From Gonatopus flavifemur (taxonomy: Eukaryota > Arthropoda > Insecta > Hymenoptera > Dryinidae): a DNA stretch of 64,000 nucleotides. Below, in pieces: positions 1 to 11,025 of this stretch. The notes beneath the pieces were generated by a model. The model made no database searches. It was not told where the DNA came from and saw only the letters and a program-made list of their open reading frames with translations. Made by a program: the position numbers and the translations under genes. The DNA is taken from NCBI GenBank assembly GCA_018340375.1, contig JAFFJZ010000013.1, forward strand, positions 2,520,501 through 2,584,500, written 5' to 3'. Numbering within the stretch: position 1 is the stretch's first letter; each line of letters begins with the position of its first letter.

Positions 1-550
1 AATCATTCCTCAGTAGCCACGAGTTTATTAATTCTGGAATATCATATTTTCTCTTGGTTGGTAACTCCATTCTACAGTTCACAGAATCAATCACAAAACC
101 TCGAAATCCACATTCTGTGTTAGGTACCAAGGCACTTTCTCTATGATTGATAATGAAGCCCAGAGCTATGATCTATTGGTATTACCAAATACACATCCTC
201 CGAATCAACTAGTGTAATGAAATAATTTGATTGAATTAATTTTACTGCCACTCTTGAATCCTCAAACTTGGAAAGTTCAGTTGATATAAATTGATTAACA
301 TAGTTTAAGTTCAATTCGAACCTATGAGACCCGTCTGGCTTTGGCATTAAAAAATACGGCAAAAGAACTTGTCCCTTTTCATATTCACAAGTTTCAGCCG
401 CCCTACATTATGAGCATCCTGACTGGTTAATTTTGACTTTCGCGGTCGATGTGTGCTTGGTGGTCTCATTTTCTTCCGAAAATTTATCTTAAAACCCTTC
501 ACAAAATTCCAAACAAACCGATCATTCGTTATGCCTTCAAGATCCAAAGA
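1..550 (-). pseudogene. DIRS-like retrotransposon, reverse transcriptase remnant
   Basis: The minus strand reads a reverse transcriptase N-terminal block: a FLMPKPDGSHRF motif, then NLNYVNQFI, then a degraded TLVDSEDVYLVIPI where the family has a catalytic D in 'DLKDAY'. It then jumps to 'LVPNTECGFRGFVIDSVNC', which corresponds to the block after the YxDD motif in DIRS-type polymerases. The core with YxDD is therefore deleted. Frame breaks lie near 340-365 and about 140. The order and wording of the motifs resemble DIRS/Ngaro-type elements more than Gypsy, and the gag-like remnant next to it supports that. The copy runs off the window edge. DIRS rather than another tyrosine-recombinase or Gypsy lineage is an inference. 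Confidence 0.5.
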
Positions 551-732
551 ATTCCAAGAACATTCTTCTTGAATTTTGATTCTGTTGTTTGGAACCCGCC
601 TGCCAAGTCCGTTGCCTTCCTGACGGCGGGTCTTTCGAGTGTGAATTCTTCGACGTAGATACCAAAGGTTCTTCGATGAGGTTTAAACCCTTAACTTCTG
701 CGACATTCTACTCACAGTCACAAAATTCTACT

Positions 733-1650
733 TGAATTTTTCACCGCGGTTCTTTCCAAATACGAATTCATCTGGATTCCTCTTCTCCAATATGGGCCTA
801 ATTTCCTCCTCTGGTAGTGGAACTACGCATGCTTTCCTTGATACTGATCACTTATCATGCGCGAGAGACAGTAACTGGCCTGCATTGCGAAGTAATGATA
901 ATATATCTGATTTGTTGACATTCCCATCCTCTTCCAAAACCATTGAAATGCCACCTCCAAGGCACGTTAATGCAGCACCAATTAAGTCTTGCGATTCGAC
1001 GAATTATTAGTCATTTCCTATTGCCACACTGAGAGAAGTGGAATGTAATGATTATCATGTACAAATAGTAATTGGGAGACAGCTTCGCGAATTTGGTTTC
1101 GGATATTATGAAGAATCGTAGCAATGTTGATGCACATGGGAAATGGTTACCATTCACATGGGGATGGATACCAAATAACATAGTCGACATCATCAACTTA
1201 GATATTCTGTCATTGAACTACCATTTTCGCATGGTAATGGTTTTTTCTCAGTGTACCTCATTCATCGTCGCCAGTATCTCTGGATTCATTTCGGGCGATT
1301 CTGAGGAATCAAATTTCTTGTATTCCTTCGAAATCGCTTCTGAACCTGGTTTGGAAACACCTCCCTTGATCCATTTTTCCCACCGATTCTTCAACGATGG
1401 ATGGAACTCTAGTTCTATCACCTCCGTGTCTGTTGTTTCCAAACCCAGTTGTTGCTTCCAATAACTCCTCATCCAATGAATCAAATTCCTGCGGTTCCTG
1501 GACCGTATTATCCCCTAAAACCGATGCCACAGATCTCACTTCCATCTCCTGATCATTACCTGGCTCAATGGCTTCCTCGTCGGTATGGTGATCCATGTTT
1601 TCCTCTGTCAATTAAAACTCAAGCGCTGCATTTCATGTCCTCCTTCTAAT
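733..1650 (-). pseudogene. DIRS-like gag remnant
   Basis: Several minus-strand frames together read like the gag of insect DIRS-type elements: an acidic N-terminus, 'EELLEATTGF', 'FHPSLKNRWEKWIKGG', 'PEMNPEILATMNE', and near 740-960 'DILSLLRNAGQLLS' and 'EKRNPDEFVFGKNRGEKF'. There are at least two frameshifts and one in-frame TGA, inside the 'LSLAHDK-stop-SVSRK' stretch, where a tryptophan codon may have stood. The order along the minus strand is gag then polymerase, as in one degraded element covering 1-1650. No terminal repeats were seen. Assignment rests on remembered family wording, not a search. Confidence 0.45.
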
Positions 1651-3970
1651 CTACCCTGTTTCTAAAACGGGAATATCAGTTGTTATTCTTACATGCTCAA
1701 CCTCGAGGGTTAGTTCATGACTAATCATTTCCAACATCTTGTCTCGAAGATAAGCTTGTTGACGAACTCGCTATCGAACATAATTCTCTTCGTTATGCGT
1801 CCTAATAACAACTCTCTCCTTCCTGACCTATCTCGTTACGGTATGAGCGAGACTTTTAATTCCCCGTCGAGCTCACCGCAACCTTTACTCCCCTTTTGAC
1901 GATTTTTGAAATGCTCGCTTCATATTATTAATGTTCGAAATGCATATAATGTTATTTTTGTGAGGTTTAATAGCTCAATTCCATCAATTCAATCAAATTC
2001 GGTTATCTGAATGTGATTTATTTTATATCGTTATGCAATTGACTTGGAATTGATTTACAATACCTGATTTACAATACTTCGCGAAGCAATTATGAGAATA
2101 TAAAATTGAGATCAAACGGTTTAATATTAATCTGTTATCGTTTTCCTCTAGCGATTCGACGGGAGGAGGGGAATTTGGAGGAAAGGGGAAAAGATAGAGA
2201 AAGAAAAGCGCGATAAAAGAATAATCATGAACTTACCGGTGGTTGAGTCTTGGTAATTATGAATTTGGGAAAATTGTCCGAAGGTGTATCCTTCGGTTTT
2301 ACTATTCACTTTCACTACACTGAACAACAACAAAGAGGAGAAACATGAGATTTCACGCGTGTCGCGAAGAAAACTCTGCTTCCTCAATCTCTCCAGGAAA
2401 AACCCCGGGGACCATATGGACCCCAACACGCCAAAAAAAATAAAGATTTCGCGGGTCGCATCTATCTCGCAAGCGGAAGGGCCCAGAATTCTCATACAAG
2501 AGTAATTCATCCCTTCACGACTTGGGAGATAGCTGCGAGTACACATTCCTTGTTTATTTATACAGGGGGAAACATAGACCCCTGTTGAAATCTTATCCGG
2601 CGGTTGTGAACCATTGGTCATCGTGGCCCCCTAAAGAGAGGAGAAGGAGCGTTTTACCGCGGCAAACTCACATCGTGGGAAAAAAACACACACGGTGGAG
2701 AGTTGAGCGGAGACTGACTATCAGGGCGTTGTCGAACGACGATCTCGGGGCCTGAAGGGGGTGGAAAAAAATGATGGAATAAAGGCGGGAGGAATATTTT
2801 TCCCGGCGTAGTCAGCACGTCAACCCAACTTCGGAATTCGAAGAAATCCGGTGTTGGGTTTCGGCGCCGATGAGTCCCGCACGTGCCTGATCGCTGTCGA
2901 GGACAGAGTTTTTTGCTGGCCTCAACACCGACAATGCACGTATGCGACCGGCCGAGAACAATGTAGGATATTCATAAAAAGGAATGAGGAAATACTATTC
3001 GAAATCAGGTATACTCACAGGGAATACTATGGGAAACTTTCAGGAGGTTTTCCTAGATCGCCTATCGACAACCCTGTCAAAAAAAAAAGGTGTTGAGAGA
3101 AAAGGGTAAGGGAGAGAACAATGACAGTACAATACACCCACAACGTACGCAACGAAGAATCGCACGCACACACGGATAATCGTGTATGCATGAGACTCCA
3201 AGCAGCAATACGTGAGAATGTACGGTCGGAGAAGAAAAATCTCTCTGCTTCGCACACATACAATGCACGGGCAGAGAGAGGAAAAGAAATTTTAGGATAG
3301 CGAGGAGAAAAAAAACGTGTGGTCAGGGGAAAGGCGGGCAAAAGTCTCGCAATCCGCCCCGAAATAATACTCTGAAGGTATTGCTTTGAGGTCGAAAAAT
3401 TGCGGGACGTGACAATCTAAACTTGCGCATTGACCAGCTCTGACCTCTCACCAACCGGCTGTTGATTCCCTGCTTGTTGTCTGTTCACCTCATCTTCCAA
3501 GTCTCTTAACCTTCGCAAGAATGATTCCCAATGCATCTTCTTCTTGTATTTTCCGTTTCTCTGCTCAATCTCCCATTGAAATTCTCAATACTTGAAACTT
3601 CAAACTCCAAAGCTGTGTCTCTCTTGGACACAACGGGACATCATGAGGTGGAAGAAGAACAGGAGATAGAAGGAGGGGTGGGATTTTTTGAAACTCTGAA
3701 CATTGTGACATTTGGCGGGACGAGACAGCACTACATAGTAATCACGAAGAACGGGTCTTGGAGTATGATATACCATATTGTTAGATTATATCTTTTTCCT
3801 GGACAGGTGACACTCAATAAGAGGAAACTTGTTTCCTTTTATGTTCAAGAATATATAATATATTTTATATAAAATGGAACTTGAAATAAATTGAATGATA
3901 AATAGATACAATAAAACTTGAAGTGGAATCGCTGCTGCTCTTGGAGGTGATGGCGGAGCGAGTGTGTCAA
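1651..3970. other. Anonymous intergenic DNA
   Basis: No recognisable gene. From about 2150 to 3420 the sequence is richer in G and C than its surroundings and has an open minus-strand frame of 157 codons (2148-2621) with no motif I know. A splice-donor-like CAGGTATAC occurs near 3007. It could be an old LTR, an untranslated first exon or a promoter region, and nothing decides between them. The rest is AT-rich without visible structure. Confidence 0.4.
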
Positions 3971-4096
3971 TGCAAGCAGAGAGACGCGGTAGTGAGCACG
4001 GTTTAACACATCTCTTAAACAGGTTCCATAGATGGCGCTGACGGTTGAACCTATGCTCCTCGCGTCAGTCTAGCGGCGCTAAGTTCAAACTCAACA
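3971..4096 (-). repeat. Copia 3' LTR
   Basis: 126 bp. On the minus strand it starts TGTTGAG and ends TTGCA, giving canonical TG...CA ends. It is about 94% identical to the copy at 16998-17123, compared by eye. Confidence 0.85.
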
Positions 4097-4110
4097 CTCC
4101 CTCCCTCAGT
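4097..4110 (-). promoter_or_regulatory. Copia polypurine tract
   Basis: The minus strand reads GAGGGAGGGAG directly against the TGTTGAG start of the 3' LTR. This is the expected place and composition for the plus-strand priming site of an LTR retrotransposon. Confidence 0.7.
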
Positions 4111-4226
4111 GTCACTCAAAGTTCTAATCAGAAGGTTTGAAATAACTGATTCCTGAGATATCTCTGAATAGAGCTAAAAATTTCACATCTGATTGTTTAT
4201 GGAATTTGGCACATTTGAAATTGAAA

Positions 4227-6300
4227 TTACTGAATATTACATCTGAATGTTCGAGACATGTGAACATATGTTGATGTAATTTGAAGATTTAATATTTTAT
4301 TTGTCAGATAATTATGACTCTTTAAAGGTAGAGGTTTGGTCATAAAGTCAGCTTCATTCTCTGAAGTTGATATCCACTTCACGTTAACCTTGCCTTCCAT
4401 CACACAAGACTTCATAAAGTCTCCATGAGTATTAGCCATATGGCTTTTGGTGCCTGTACCATAACCCTTTCCCTCTTATTTGTAATTGAATTGTTTGAAG
4501 ATCGTCGTCAAAATTTTTCAACTTATGATTTCCATCCATTTGAGTGCATTTTACAGCTGATTTATTATCACACCATATAGTAATTGGATACAAAGTCTTC
4601 CCAATTATACTCCTGATTGCTTTGTCCAGAGATACCAACTCTTGACAACCATTACTCATCGCAAGATATTCTGCTTGACAAGTGGAAACAGTCACATACT
4701 TCTGTTTGTAACTTCTCGACATGATCGGATCACCATATAATTCAATTATGAAACCTCCTGTTGATGAGGAATCTTCTAAATCTCGGGAACTGGTGTCTGT
4801 CATCGCGATAGGATCATCTTGTTTACCTTTAAAAATTAATCCCAAGTCTGAAGTGCCTTCAAGATATCTGAATATTCTTTTCACTTCTTTCCAATCATCC
4901 TCAATAGGTTTAAGTTGACGTCTAGACGAATAATTAACTGAGAAAGCTATATCTGGCCTTGTTGCACCAGATAGGTAAGGTAGACTACCTATAGCTCTTC
5001 TATAAGGGGCTCTTGTCTTCTGAGCTACATCTGTTTCATTGCCATCGGAATTCTGAATTTCTCTATTTCTAACTTGTCTCGTTACCATTGGAGTTCTCTG
5101 AGGTTTACTGTCTTTCATATGAAATCTTCCTCAACATTTTTGTGTATAATCTGAGTGATTAAAAGTTGAAACTCCTCAGCTCTATCTCGAGTGATTTTCA
5201 TGCCTGAAAACAGTTTCGGTTCTCCTAGATCTTTCATCTGAAAAACTGAGCTTAGTTTCGTTTTTATCCCTGACAACTTATTATATCTACGTTGCTGCCA
5301 CCCAAAATGATGTCATCTACATATAATAATAACCCAATCATCTGATTTTGTTTGCGCCAAATGAATAAACATGGTCCATTGACATCCTTTTCAAGGCCAA
5401 GTTTTTGAACTTCCTCCGTAAACCGTTCATCCCATCTCTTTGGACTCATCCTGAGACCATGGAGAAATTTTTGTAACTCACAAACTTTCCTCCGTTTGAA
5501 CTGTTAGTCATAATCCATTCCATCTGGAATTTCTATGTAAATTCCTTCTTCCAGTTTACCGTTCAGGAATGCGGTCTTTACATCCATCTGATGAGCTCCC
5601 AAGTCATGTTTATCAATAATAGCAAATGTAGTTTTCACAACTGCTAGTCTGGAAACGGGAACATATGTTTCTTTCAATTCGTACTCTCTTCTATCCTTGA
5701 AACCTCTAATGACTAATCTCCCTTTGTACGTAGTTTTTCCATCTAAACCTGTTTTTCTCTTCAAAACCCATTTTGAGTCTATGGTGTGTATTTTCTCCCC
5801 ATCTTCATCAACAGTGGGTCTATCTACGATCTTCCATACTTGATTATCTTCCATTGAATTCGATTCTTCTCGTATCGCTTCCATCCATATACTTTTGTCC
5901 TCTGATTTGATAGTCTCTTCATAACTCATTGGATCGTTATTGATTCTCGCAACAAATGCATTGCTTTGTTCATCCTCTGAATTGAATTTTTCCTTCGTTG
6001 AGCTGTCTAAAGGAAGACTCGTATCTCCTGACAGCTTAGAATTTTGAGCCATTCTCAAATGCGTCAAAGTCGGTCTGTTAGTTTTTGCTTGTCTCACTGG
6101 CAATTTTCGAATTTTCGATTCGATCACTTCAGACGTCTCGATTGATTTCCTTTTCGATGATCTTCTTCTGTTTTGTTTTTCTTGTTTTTCTGGAGATTTA
6201 CCTCCTCAATTGTCAACTCGAAACTCAGATAATTTTTGTTCGAATTCCAAGTTTTTTTCCCAGTTTCCTTCTGATTCTGGGCTTTCTGATTCATCTTTTT
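4227..6300 (-). pseudogene. Copia reverse transcriptase and RNase H
   Basis: This is the C-terminal part of the Copia polyprotein, in broken frames. At 5504-6127 the RVT_2-type reverse transcriptase begins, with 'IDSKWVLKRK', 'GRLVIRGF' and 'MDVKTAFLNG' holding the first catalytic Asp. At 5264-5449 comes 'LLLYVDDIIL', the YVDD active site. At 4432-5118 are the connection and RNase H domains, with 'GATRPDIAFSV', 'VSTCQAEYLA' and 'IWCDNKSAV'. At 4227-4439 is the typical tail 'NEADFMTKPL'. Frameshifts fall near 5490, 5130-5260 and 4440, so no enzyme can be made from this copy as it stands. Confidence 0.85.
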
Positions 6301-6602
6301 GAATAACTACAATTTTATTATTGCCATATACATCTCTGTAGACTAATTTCTCGTGAAGTTTTACGTGTCGTGAAATTCAAAATCTTTTGGTTTCTGAATG
6401 TCACAGTATATACCCTGTTTGTGTAAATCCTACCAGTATTGCTCTCAGTGCTGTCTCTGAGAATTTGAATCTGTGAGTGTCATTCTAGCATGAGCTAAGC
6501 ATCCGAATCGGCTGACTTTTTCCAAGTGTGATTTTTGTTCCGGTTTCAATCTTCTCAGAGGTATTTCTAAATTGATTCCTGCGTGTGGAGTTTTGTTGTA
6601 TA

Positions 6603-7853
6603 CCAGGTGTCTAAGTATGGAACCGGAATTTTTGTACAGAAAAACACGTTTATTGTGATAATATGATACAAAGTGACTTATTCAAAGTATTGTCCGTCGC
6701 TATCTATACATTTTTCCATCTTCCCAGCAATTTGTGGATTCCGCGCCAAAAGAACTGTTGCTCTTTTGAGGAAAACCAGTCATCGCGCCATTGTCGTACA
6801 TCTTCGTGAGAAGTCAAGCGCTGCTCAGCAAGTACGTGTCCCATCGATGCAAACAAGTAGTGATCGGATGGGGGAAGGTCTGGTGAGTAAGGCGCGTGCT
6901 GGACAATCTCCCAACGGAACGACTCTATCGTGTCCCGGACCTGTTTTGCTTTGTGTGCTGGTGCATTGTCATGCAGCAAAATCACCTTGTGTTGTCTTTG
7001 TTGGTATTCTGGCCTTTTTTCACACAAAACTCGATCCAAATCGATCATTTGTTGTCGGTAGCGTTGAGTATTGACAGTTTCCCCAGGTTTCAGCAGCTCG
7101 TTACTACGCCCTTCTGATCTCACCATCTTTGGTCTTGCCGTCGATATTGATGGCTCACCCGGAGTAACCCATGACTTTTTGCGCTCAGGATTCTCGGAAT
7201 ATATCCACTTTTCATCACCAGTCACAATTCGATGGAGAAATGATTTTCTTTGGAACCTGGCGAGCAGCATTTCGCATGATGTTTTGCGGTTTTCCTGCTA
7301 TCTTTCGTTGAGTTCATGTGGAACCCATTTCCCCACCTTTTGTATCTCTCTCATGGCTTTCAACCGAAGGGAGATGACTTCTCGGGTCACCTTTAACTGA
7401 TCCGCCAGTTGTTGTTGTGTTTGAGCGTCGTCCCCGTCCAACAAGGCTTGCAGGTCAGCGTCTTCAGACTTTTTCGGTGGTCTTCCACGTTCTTCGTTCC
7501 TGACGTCAAAATCGCCACTTTTGAACCGTTTGAACCACTCGAAACACTGTGTTCCACCGAGAGCATGCTCACCAAACGCCTCCACAAGCATTCGATGCGA
7601 TTCGGCTGCGGTTTTCTTCAGATGAAAACAGAAAACTAGTGCTGTCCGCAAATCGTAATTGGTTGGCACAAAACTCGACATGTTTATCTCTAATAAACTA
7701 ATGCTACTGAATGAAATTCGTGTTATTGTGAGTTGCGAATCTTTGTCGGATATCAATACAATAACAAGACACCGCTGACGTAATGTGTCAGTAACTGCAT
7801 CGACATCTAGCGCCACCTATGGACGAATTCCGGTTTCATACTTACACACCTGG
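6603..7853 (-). mobile_element. mariner copy A inserted in Copia integrase
   Basis: A 1251-bp element bounded by inverted ends CCAGGTGTSTAAGTATG and flanked by TA on both sides (6601-6602 and 7854-7855). Removing it restores the Copia integrase tail. Compared with copy B at 18573-19849 it is nearly identical over the transposase N-terminal half. It lacks about 35 bp near 7110-7120 and differs elsewhere by small indels. Confidence 0.92.
6704..7681 (-). pseudogene. mariner transposase (copy A), in-frame stop and deletion
   Basis: Tc1/mariner DD34D transposase, close in wording to the mellifera subfamily. The start at 7681 begins MSSFVPTNYDL. The N-terminal helix-turn-helix half runs to 'KWVPHELNER'. 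There a TAG stop interrupts 'NER-stop-QENRKTSCEM', and reading continues in the same frame. The catalytic core has 'VTGDEKWIY', 'LLHDNAPAH' and 'YSPDLPPSD'. I count 34 residues between the second and third Asp. A deletion removed the block around 'GRKTMLCVWGDQKG' that copy B keeps. The same TAG is present in copy B, so it predates both insertions. Confidence 0.88.
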
Positions 7854-7855
7854 TA

Positions 7856-8504
7856 TGTGGGTCGCAACTCCTGAAGCTAACGTCCACATACTCTTTGGTG
7901 ACCCTGAATCAAACATAAGTGCTCTGATCTCCCCAATGGTCTTGTTAAATCACTGTGAAGTTCCATTGAGTTCTGGAGTATGTGGTGGTGCGAATTCATC
8001 CTCAATCCTTCCATTTTTCATGATTTCTGAAAATTTTCCACCTGTAAATTCTGTACCATTATCCATTCTAATGAAAAATACTTTTTCATCTTTCCCGAGT
8101 GAGCTTCTAACATGTTCCAAGTATTCTTCAAGACATTCTCCAGCTTGACTCCAATGTTTAACAGAGTATGCTTTTGCATATCTGGGAGAATTGTCTACGA
8201 ATACGACGATCAATTCATTCGCCCCCGGATATGGAACCGGTTTCATTGGTCCCATCGTATCCACATGTATTTGCTCTAGTGGTCCACTTGCTCTAGCTCT
8301 AACTTCTGAGAAAGGAAGTTCTTCCATCTCTGCTAGAATGCCCACTTGGCAATTTAGTATAGAATCATCAAACTTCACCATTGATAATATCCCCTCCGAT
8401 TTCTGGGGTCGTTTCAGATATTCCAAGGAATCATGGCCTGATTTCATATGCCCCATCATACCTACATCTAACTTCGAGATTTTATCATTATCTTCTGCTG
8501 TCAT
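7856..8504 (-). pseudogene. Copia integrase
   Basis: Integrase of the Copia element. Part of the zinc-binding motif (MMGHMKSGH) comes first, then the catalytic Asp residues in 'HVDTMGP' and 'RMDNGTEFTG'. The third catalytic position, normally Glu in 'NGxxER', reads 'NGTSQ-stop-FNK': Gln replaces Glu, and a TGA replaces what was probably an Arg CGA. The rest of the C-terminal domain continues across the mariner insertion to about 6310. This copy is therefore catalytically dead. Confidence 0.8.
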
Positions 8505-8578
8505 ATTTGATCCTAGTTTCTGTCTTCCTTCTGAGTTGATTCCATCTGAATTTAGACTTTTCCAGTTGAAAACATCAT

Positions 8579-9120
8579 CTAAGTTTCTTCTGATTGTATG
8601 GATTCATGCTCCTTATCCCTCCCAGTCCCAGACGGATATTCTTGAGATTCATTCAAGTGTTCAAGACTCTCTGAATTTTGTTTGTCACACAGATTCGTTA
8701 TATCCGTCTGAGATTGTTGCATGAATCCATCAGCTGACACCATTTTTGCCGAAAAGGAGTATTTATTATAATTTTGCATCTGATTATAATTGTTTCCTGC
8801 TTCTAATGTTATAATCCAGTTCGGTTCTTCATATATTCCAGTTAAATACTCTGACTCTGTTTCTTTATCATATATTCTGAGTTGTTGATCATCTCAATAT
8901 ATACTCGAACCTACTTCTGCAAATTGTCTCAAAGGAATCAAATTATCCGAAATGTGTTTTGCAACAATCACATTAGTCATTTCGATTATCTTGTTTGAAT
9001 TTGTTCCCAAAATCGGATCACCTCCACCATCTATGATGATGTTCGCTGATTCATTCTCATTCGCGCTTTTCATAATTTCATTTCCACATTTTTCAAAATC
9101 ACTCGAAATTAAACCTTTGC
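8579..9120 (-). pseudogene. Copia protease to integrase linker
   Basis: The minus strand from 9120 downward carries the second part of the protease region ('SKGLISSDF', 'IIIDGGGDPILGTNSN', 'SDNLIPLRQFAEVG'). It is separated from its DSG active-site part (15096-15170) by the 5.97-kb TIR element. Frame breaks follow near 8890 and 8580. Confidence 0.7.
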
Positions 9121-9123
9121 TAA

Positions 9124-9842
9124 GAGTCAAACTTTCTGAACCGGACCACTAAAAATTGATGGATCGAATTTTGCACTTTTTATTGAAGATTATTGAAGGT
9201 TTATGCAAACTGAAATAGATTTCAAAATTTTTTTGGAAAATTTCAATTTTTGCAAAAGTTATAAACAAATGAACTTTTAGGTGATTTATTGTTTAAATAA
9301 CGATATCTCAGCCAATGATGAATCAATTCCGATGAAATTCTTATGCTAGATTAAGGGATAGTAGTAGATCAGAAAAATTCATTGTACGTATGAAAAAAAT
9401 GAAATTTTGCAATGAATAATTAATTTTGCAATAAACAATTGGCAATTTAACCAAGTTCTCCTTGTGCTAATTAAAAAATTTCTTTTCATCAACATTCTAC
9501 AATTCATGCACTAGGAACACGCGTAAATCGATTTCAGTGCACTCAACTGCAAAAAAAGTTACGAATATTTGAAAAAAAAAAAAACCAAAATACGCGCGAC
9601 TGTGGCCTAGCTCGGACGGCATCAGCGCCGAAAGACCGAGAGCTCGCTCGTGCTCACGTTTTGAGCTGCATATACACAAATAAATTCATACGAGATAAAA
9701 GTAAGTAAGCCTTTTATTTACGTTTAATTATTTATTTATTTACATGGATGGGTTTTTTTTAAATTTTTACAACTCTCGATTGCGGGTAGCTTGAGAAAAT
9801 TTTACATTCTAAAGAAGTAGAATCAAACGGTTCGTAGCAATG
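9124..9842 (+). repeat. Left terminal inverted repeat of the Cc8K15.2-like element
   Basis: About 719 bp matching the reverse complement of 14374-15092. It includes a CpG-rich stretch near 9590-9660 within otherwise AT-rich sequence. Its innermost part (about 9745-9842) is an antisense copy of the 3' end of the transposase-like gene. Confidence 0.88.
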
Positions 9843-11025
9843 TGAATGACGTATTATAAATTTATTTATTTATTCACGTTGATGGTCATTTTTAATCTTC
9901 ATTTATTCTTCATACATTTTCCCGCCTCGTGGTTGCTGTCGCTGAAAGTACTGCAGACGACAAAACAAATGCAGCGTAAAAACAAATGAAAATCGCGTAA
10001 CTCGCATCGACTTGTCGCACCGACTTGTCGCCTCGACTTGCTTTCACACGTTACATTCATTGATGTGCTCGTTATCATCATGACACCTCCACCGACCTGT
10101 TGTAATCCTTTCAATGAAGAAGGGCACAATAGTGTTAAAAGCAAGTTAGTTCGTATTTCAAATAAGTGTGACGAAAAGTTCAGTGATTTGTGGGGTTTGT
10201 ACGTTTGTTATTCCTGCCAAAGGCGGCTATACGAAAAGAAAAATTCTCTTGTGCTTAAAGTGAAAGTGACCGACAGTGTAGAAAATCGAGCAGGAAAAGA
10301 AAAAGATGATGAACAAATAGAAAGTGATGAAGAAACATTAGAAGAAGAAGTGAATTCAAATACTTTTGAAAAAGATCGAGATTATATTTGCAAGTCGGTT
10401 GACAATGAACTTGAAAAACTAAAGCTTGTGGCTACTCTTGAAAAAACAATCATGGTTCCTCCTGCAAAAAAAACACACTTAGATTTATCAGATTCTAATG
10501 AAGATTTGTTATCAAAGTTTTGCAGTAAATATACTTCTAATTCTTCAAACACCGATGATAATAATTGGATAAGTGACTTTAAATCAGCTATGTCGCGTGT
10601 ATCAACACGTAAGCAAAAAATTCTTCTACTGACAACATTGCCTGTACAGTGGCCTACTCGAAAGAGAGCGAGAGAATTCGGCGTGAGTAGGCGCATGGTA
10701 ACGTCAGCTGGAAAAATTACGTACCAAAGCAGGATATTGTACACTCCCCGAAAAGAAAAGAGGACGAGCTTCAAATCCAGATTTGATAAAAAAAGTGGAA
10801 GAATTTTACCTTTCAGACGAAGTTAGCCGAGTAATGCCGGGTATCAAAGATTTCAAATCGGTCAAAATCGATGGTAAACGATCTCATGAAACGGTAAGCA
10901 GTAGTTCAAAAAAATTGACGTGAAAAAAATCTTCGTATTTTATCAGTTTATACCTCTTGTAAAATAATTTAAAGAAAAATATCGCATGAAAAAGTATTAT
11001 TTTTTATCCGTGATGAATAAGTATA

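Noticed and set aside
2148..2621. 157-codon minus-strand frame as a gene
   Set aside because: No domain, no homology I recognise, and low-complexity flanks. Left as anonymous DNA.
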